DNA of 64,000 nucleotides, from the NCBI RefSeq assembly GCF_000426465.1, contig NZ_AUFK01000014.1, positions 310,001 through 374,000 of the forward strand, given 5' to 3'. The position numbers were made by a program, and so were the translations under genes. This DNA comes from Epilithonimonas caeni DSM 17710 (GTDB lineage Bacteria; Bacteroidota; Bacteroidia; Flavobacteriales; Weeksellaceae). Shown here piece after piece: positions 63,190 to 64,000 of the stretch; within the stretch, counting starts at the first letter, position 1, and each line of letters opens with the position of its first letter. The notes under the pieces were generated by a model that was not told where the DNA came from, did no database searches, and saw only the letters and a list, made by a program, of their open reading frames with translations.

Positions 63190-64000
63190 ATGTTTAATAT
63201 TGAAACGCTACGGTCAAAATCCGATGAGGAATTGGCTCAACTTTCTAAAGATCTAGGCGTTAAATTGGCTAAGAAAAGCTCTCCTGAAGAAACCGTTTTC
63301 GCTATTCTGGACTATCAGGCTTCCAATCCGAAGATCATTAAAGATTATCTTAACGCTACTCAAGAAAATATGACAAAAAAAACAGAAGAGAATCCTTCAG
63401 GAAATGCCGCTCCTGCAAAGAAAAGAGGCAGGAAGCCCGCAGAGAAGCCGAAAGAAGAAAATATAATTCCAACGGAAACTGTTGCTGCCACCAGCACTGA
63501 AAAAGTTCCGGCGGAGATTGTAAAGGAAGAAGTAAAAGCTCCGAATCCGCCAAAGAAAAAAGCGCCAAGAGCGAGAATCACTCCAACTCAGACAGAGGAA
63601 CCAGCTTCTACCATTCCAGCTTCCACCGAGGAAGTAACCCCAAAGACTGATGAAAAGCCTGAGCAAGAGGAAAGAAAGCCTCAACAAAAGCAACAGCCTA
63701 AGCAGCAAAACAATCAGCAGCAGCAAAAGACCAATAACAACAATAGAGGTCAGCAAAAAGCACAAAATCCCAATTCTCAACAACACAACAATCAAAAAGA
63801 ACAATCCGAAACACAACAGCCAGAAGTTGCAGCCCCAAAAAAGGAATTCAACTTTGATGGAATTGTAACCATAGAAGGCGTTTTGGAAATCCTTCCGGAC
63901 AACTACGGCTTCCTTCGTTCTTCAGATTTCAGTTATATTTCTTCTCCGGACGATGTTTATGTTTCTACCAATCAGATCAGAAATTATGGTCTGAAGACCG
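63190..64000 (+). CDS. rho: Transcription termination factor Rho, 5' part (cut by window edge)
   Basis: The first 270 residues are present. Residues 1-50 form the SAP-like helical start (MFNIETLRSKSDEELAQLSK). Residues about 60-218 are a disordered insert rich in K, P, E, Q and N, holding an AT-hook-like KKRGRKP (78-83) and a Q/N run near 165-200. The cold-shock RNA-binding domain begins near 221 (FDGIVTIEGVLEILPDNYGFLR). The ATPase part lies beyond the edge. E. coli Rho lacks the insert. Confidence 0.95.
   Translation, partial: MFNIETLRSKSDEELAQLSKDLGVKLAKKSSPEETVFAILDYQASNPKIIKDYLNATQENMTKKTEENPSGNAAPAKKRGRKPAEKPKEENIIPTETVAATSTEKVPAEIVKEEVKAPNPPKKKAPRARITPTQTEEPASTIPASTEEVTPKTDEKPEQEERKPQQKQQPKQQNNQQQQKTNNNNRGQQKAQNPNSQQHNNQKEQSETQQPEVAAPKKEFNFDGIVTIEGVLEILPDNYGFLRSSDFSYISSPDDVYVSTNQIRNYGLKT

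Noticed and set aside
63397-63816. A 139-codon open frame antisense to rho
   Set aside because: It mirrors the low-complexity Q/N/K-rich insert of rho and yields a leucine-rich nonsense protein; no promoter or start context supports it.

Overview
The window looks like ordinary chromosome of a flavobacterium (Bacteroidota, Weeksellaceae, the Chryseobacterium/Epilithonimonas group). The grounds are low GC, A-rich start regions without Shine-Dalgarno sites, TAnnTTTG-type -7 boxes, two GLPGLI-family secreted proteins, split MetH, DUF4293 beside rho, and a SufA-B-C-D cluster. The genus is an inference from general resemblance, not from a search. About 57 protein genes are supported. I found no rRNA, tRNA, CRISPR array, prophage or replication origin.

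Layout. 1-6.5 kb: a tightly overlapping minus-strand operon, speD / DUF4178 / small membrane protein / DUF350 / membrane-anchored spermidine-synthase-like enzyme. It is followed by a self-operated small HTH gene, a secreted FAD amine-oxidase-like protein and a partial membrane protein. 6.6-12.1 kb: two amidinotransferase-fold hydrolases, citrate synthase, enolase and an RlpA-like lipoprotein. 12.2-14.9 kb: a plus-strand set of enoyl-CoA hydratase, dCMP deaminase, tyrosine recombinase and Nudix hydrolase. 15-21.2 kb: thioredoxin-like protein, MiaA, methionine aminotransferase, DUF2911, HAD phosphatase, HutI and an unknown secreted protein. 21.3-30.3 kb: a methionine regulon (metX, ACT-homoserine dehydrogenase, metZ, split metH, metF) behind a clear SAM-I riboswitch. 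30.5-34.3 kb: SDR dehydrogenase and a glucosidase-like enzyme. 34.3-41.8 kb: OsmC and a MoxR/DUF58/DUF4350/DUF4129/SpoIIM envelope cluster interrupted by a REP-associated transposase (RAYT), with an RDD gene divergent. 41.8-52.6 kb: small secreted proteins, MiaB, an S41 peptidase, a sigma-54 activator with LptE and a large acidic protein, and two GLPGLI proteins. 52.8-57.5 kb: sufA, sufB, a GxxExxY cassette bounded by inverted repeats, sufC, sufD. 57.7-64 kb: metallopeptidase-like protein, CsaA, DUF1801, an MsbA-type ABC exporter, M28 peptidase, DUF4293 and the first 270 codons of rho.

How the parts fit. The methionine genes run from homoserine to methionine and are very probably shut down together when S-adenosylmethionine is plentiful. 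S-adenosylmethionine is also the precursor for the speD operon, which should make an aminopropyl donor and use it at the membrane. No soluble spermidine synthase and no ATP-grasp ligase is visible there, so the acceptor is unknown.

Non-coding signals are unusually rich: the SAM riboswitch with a start-codon hairpin, three covarying twin-hairpin repeats between met genes, two composite repeats sharing identical outer arms, a BIME-like pair around the RAYT gene, 29-bp inverted repeats around the cassette in the suf operon, palindromic operators at three loci, and several strong intrinsic terminators.
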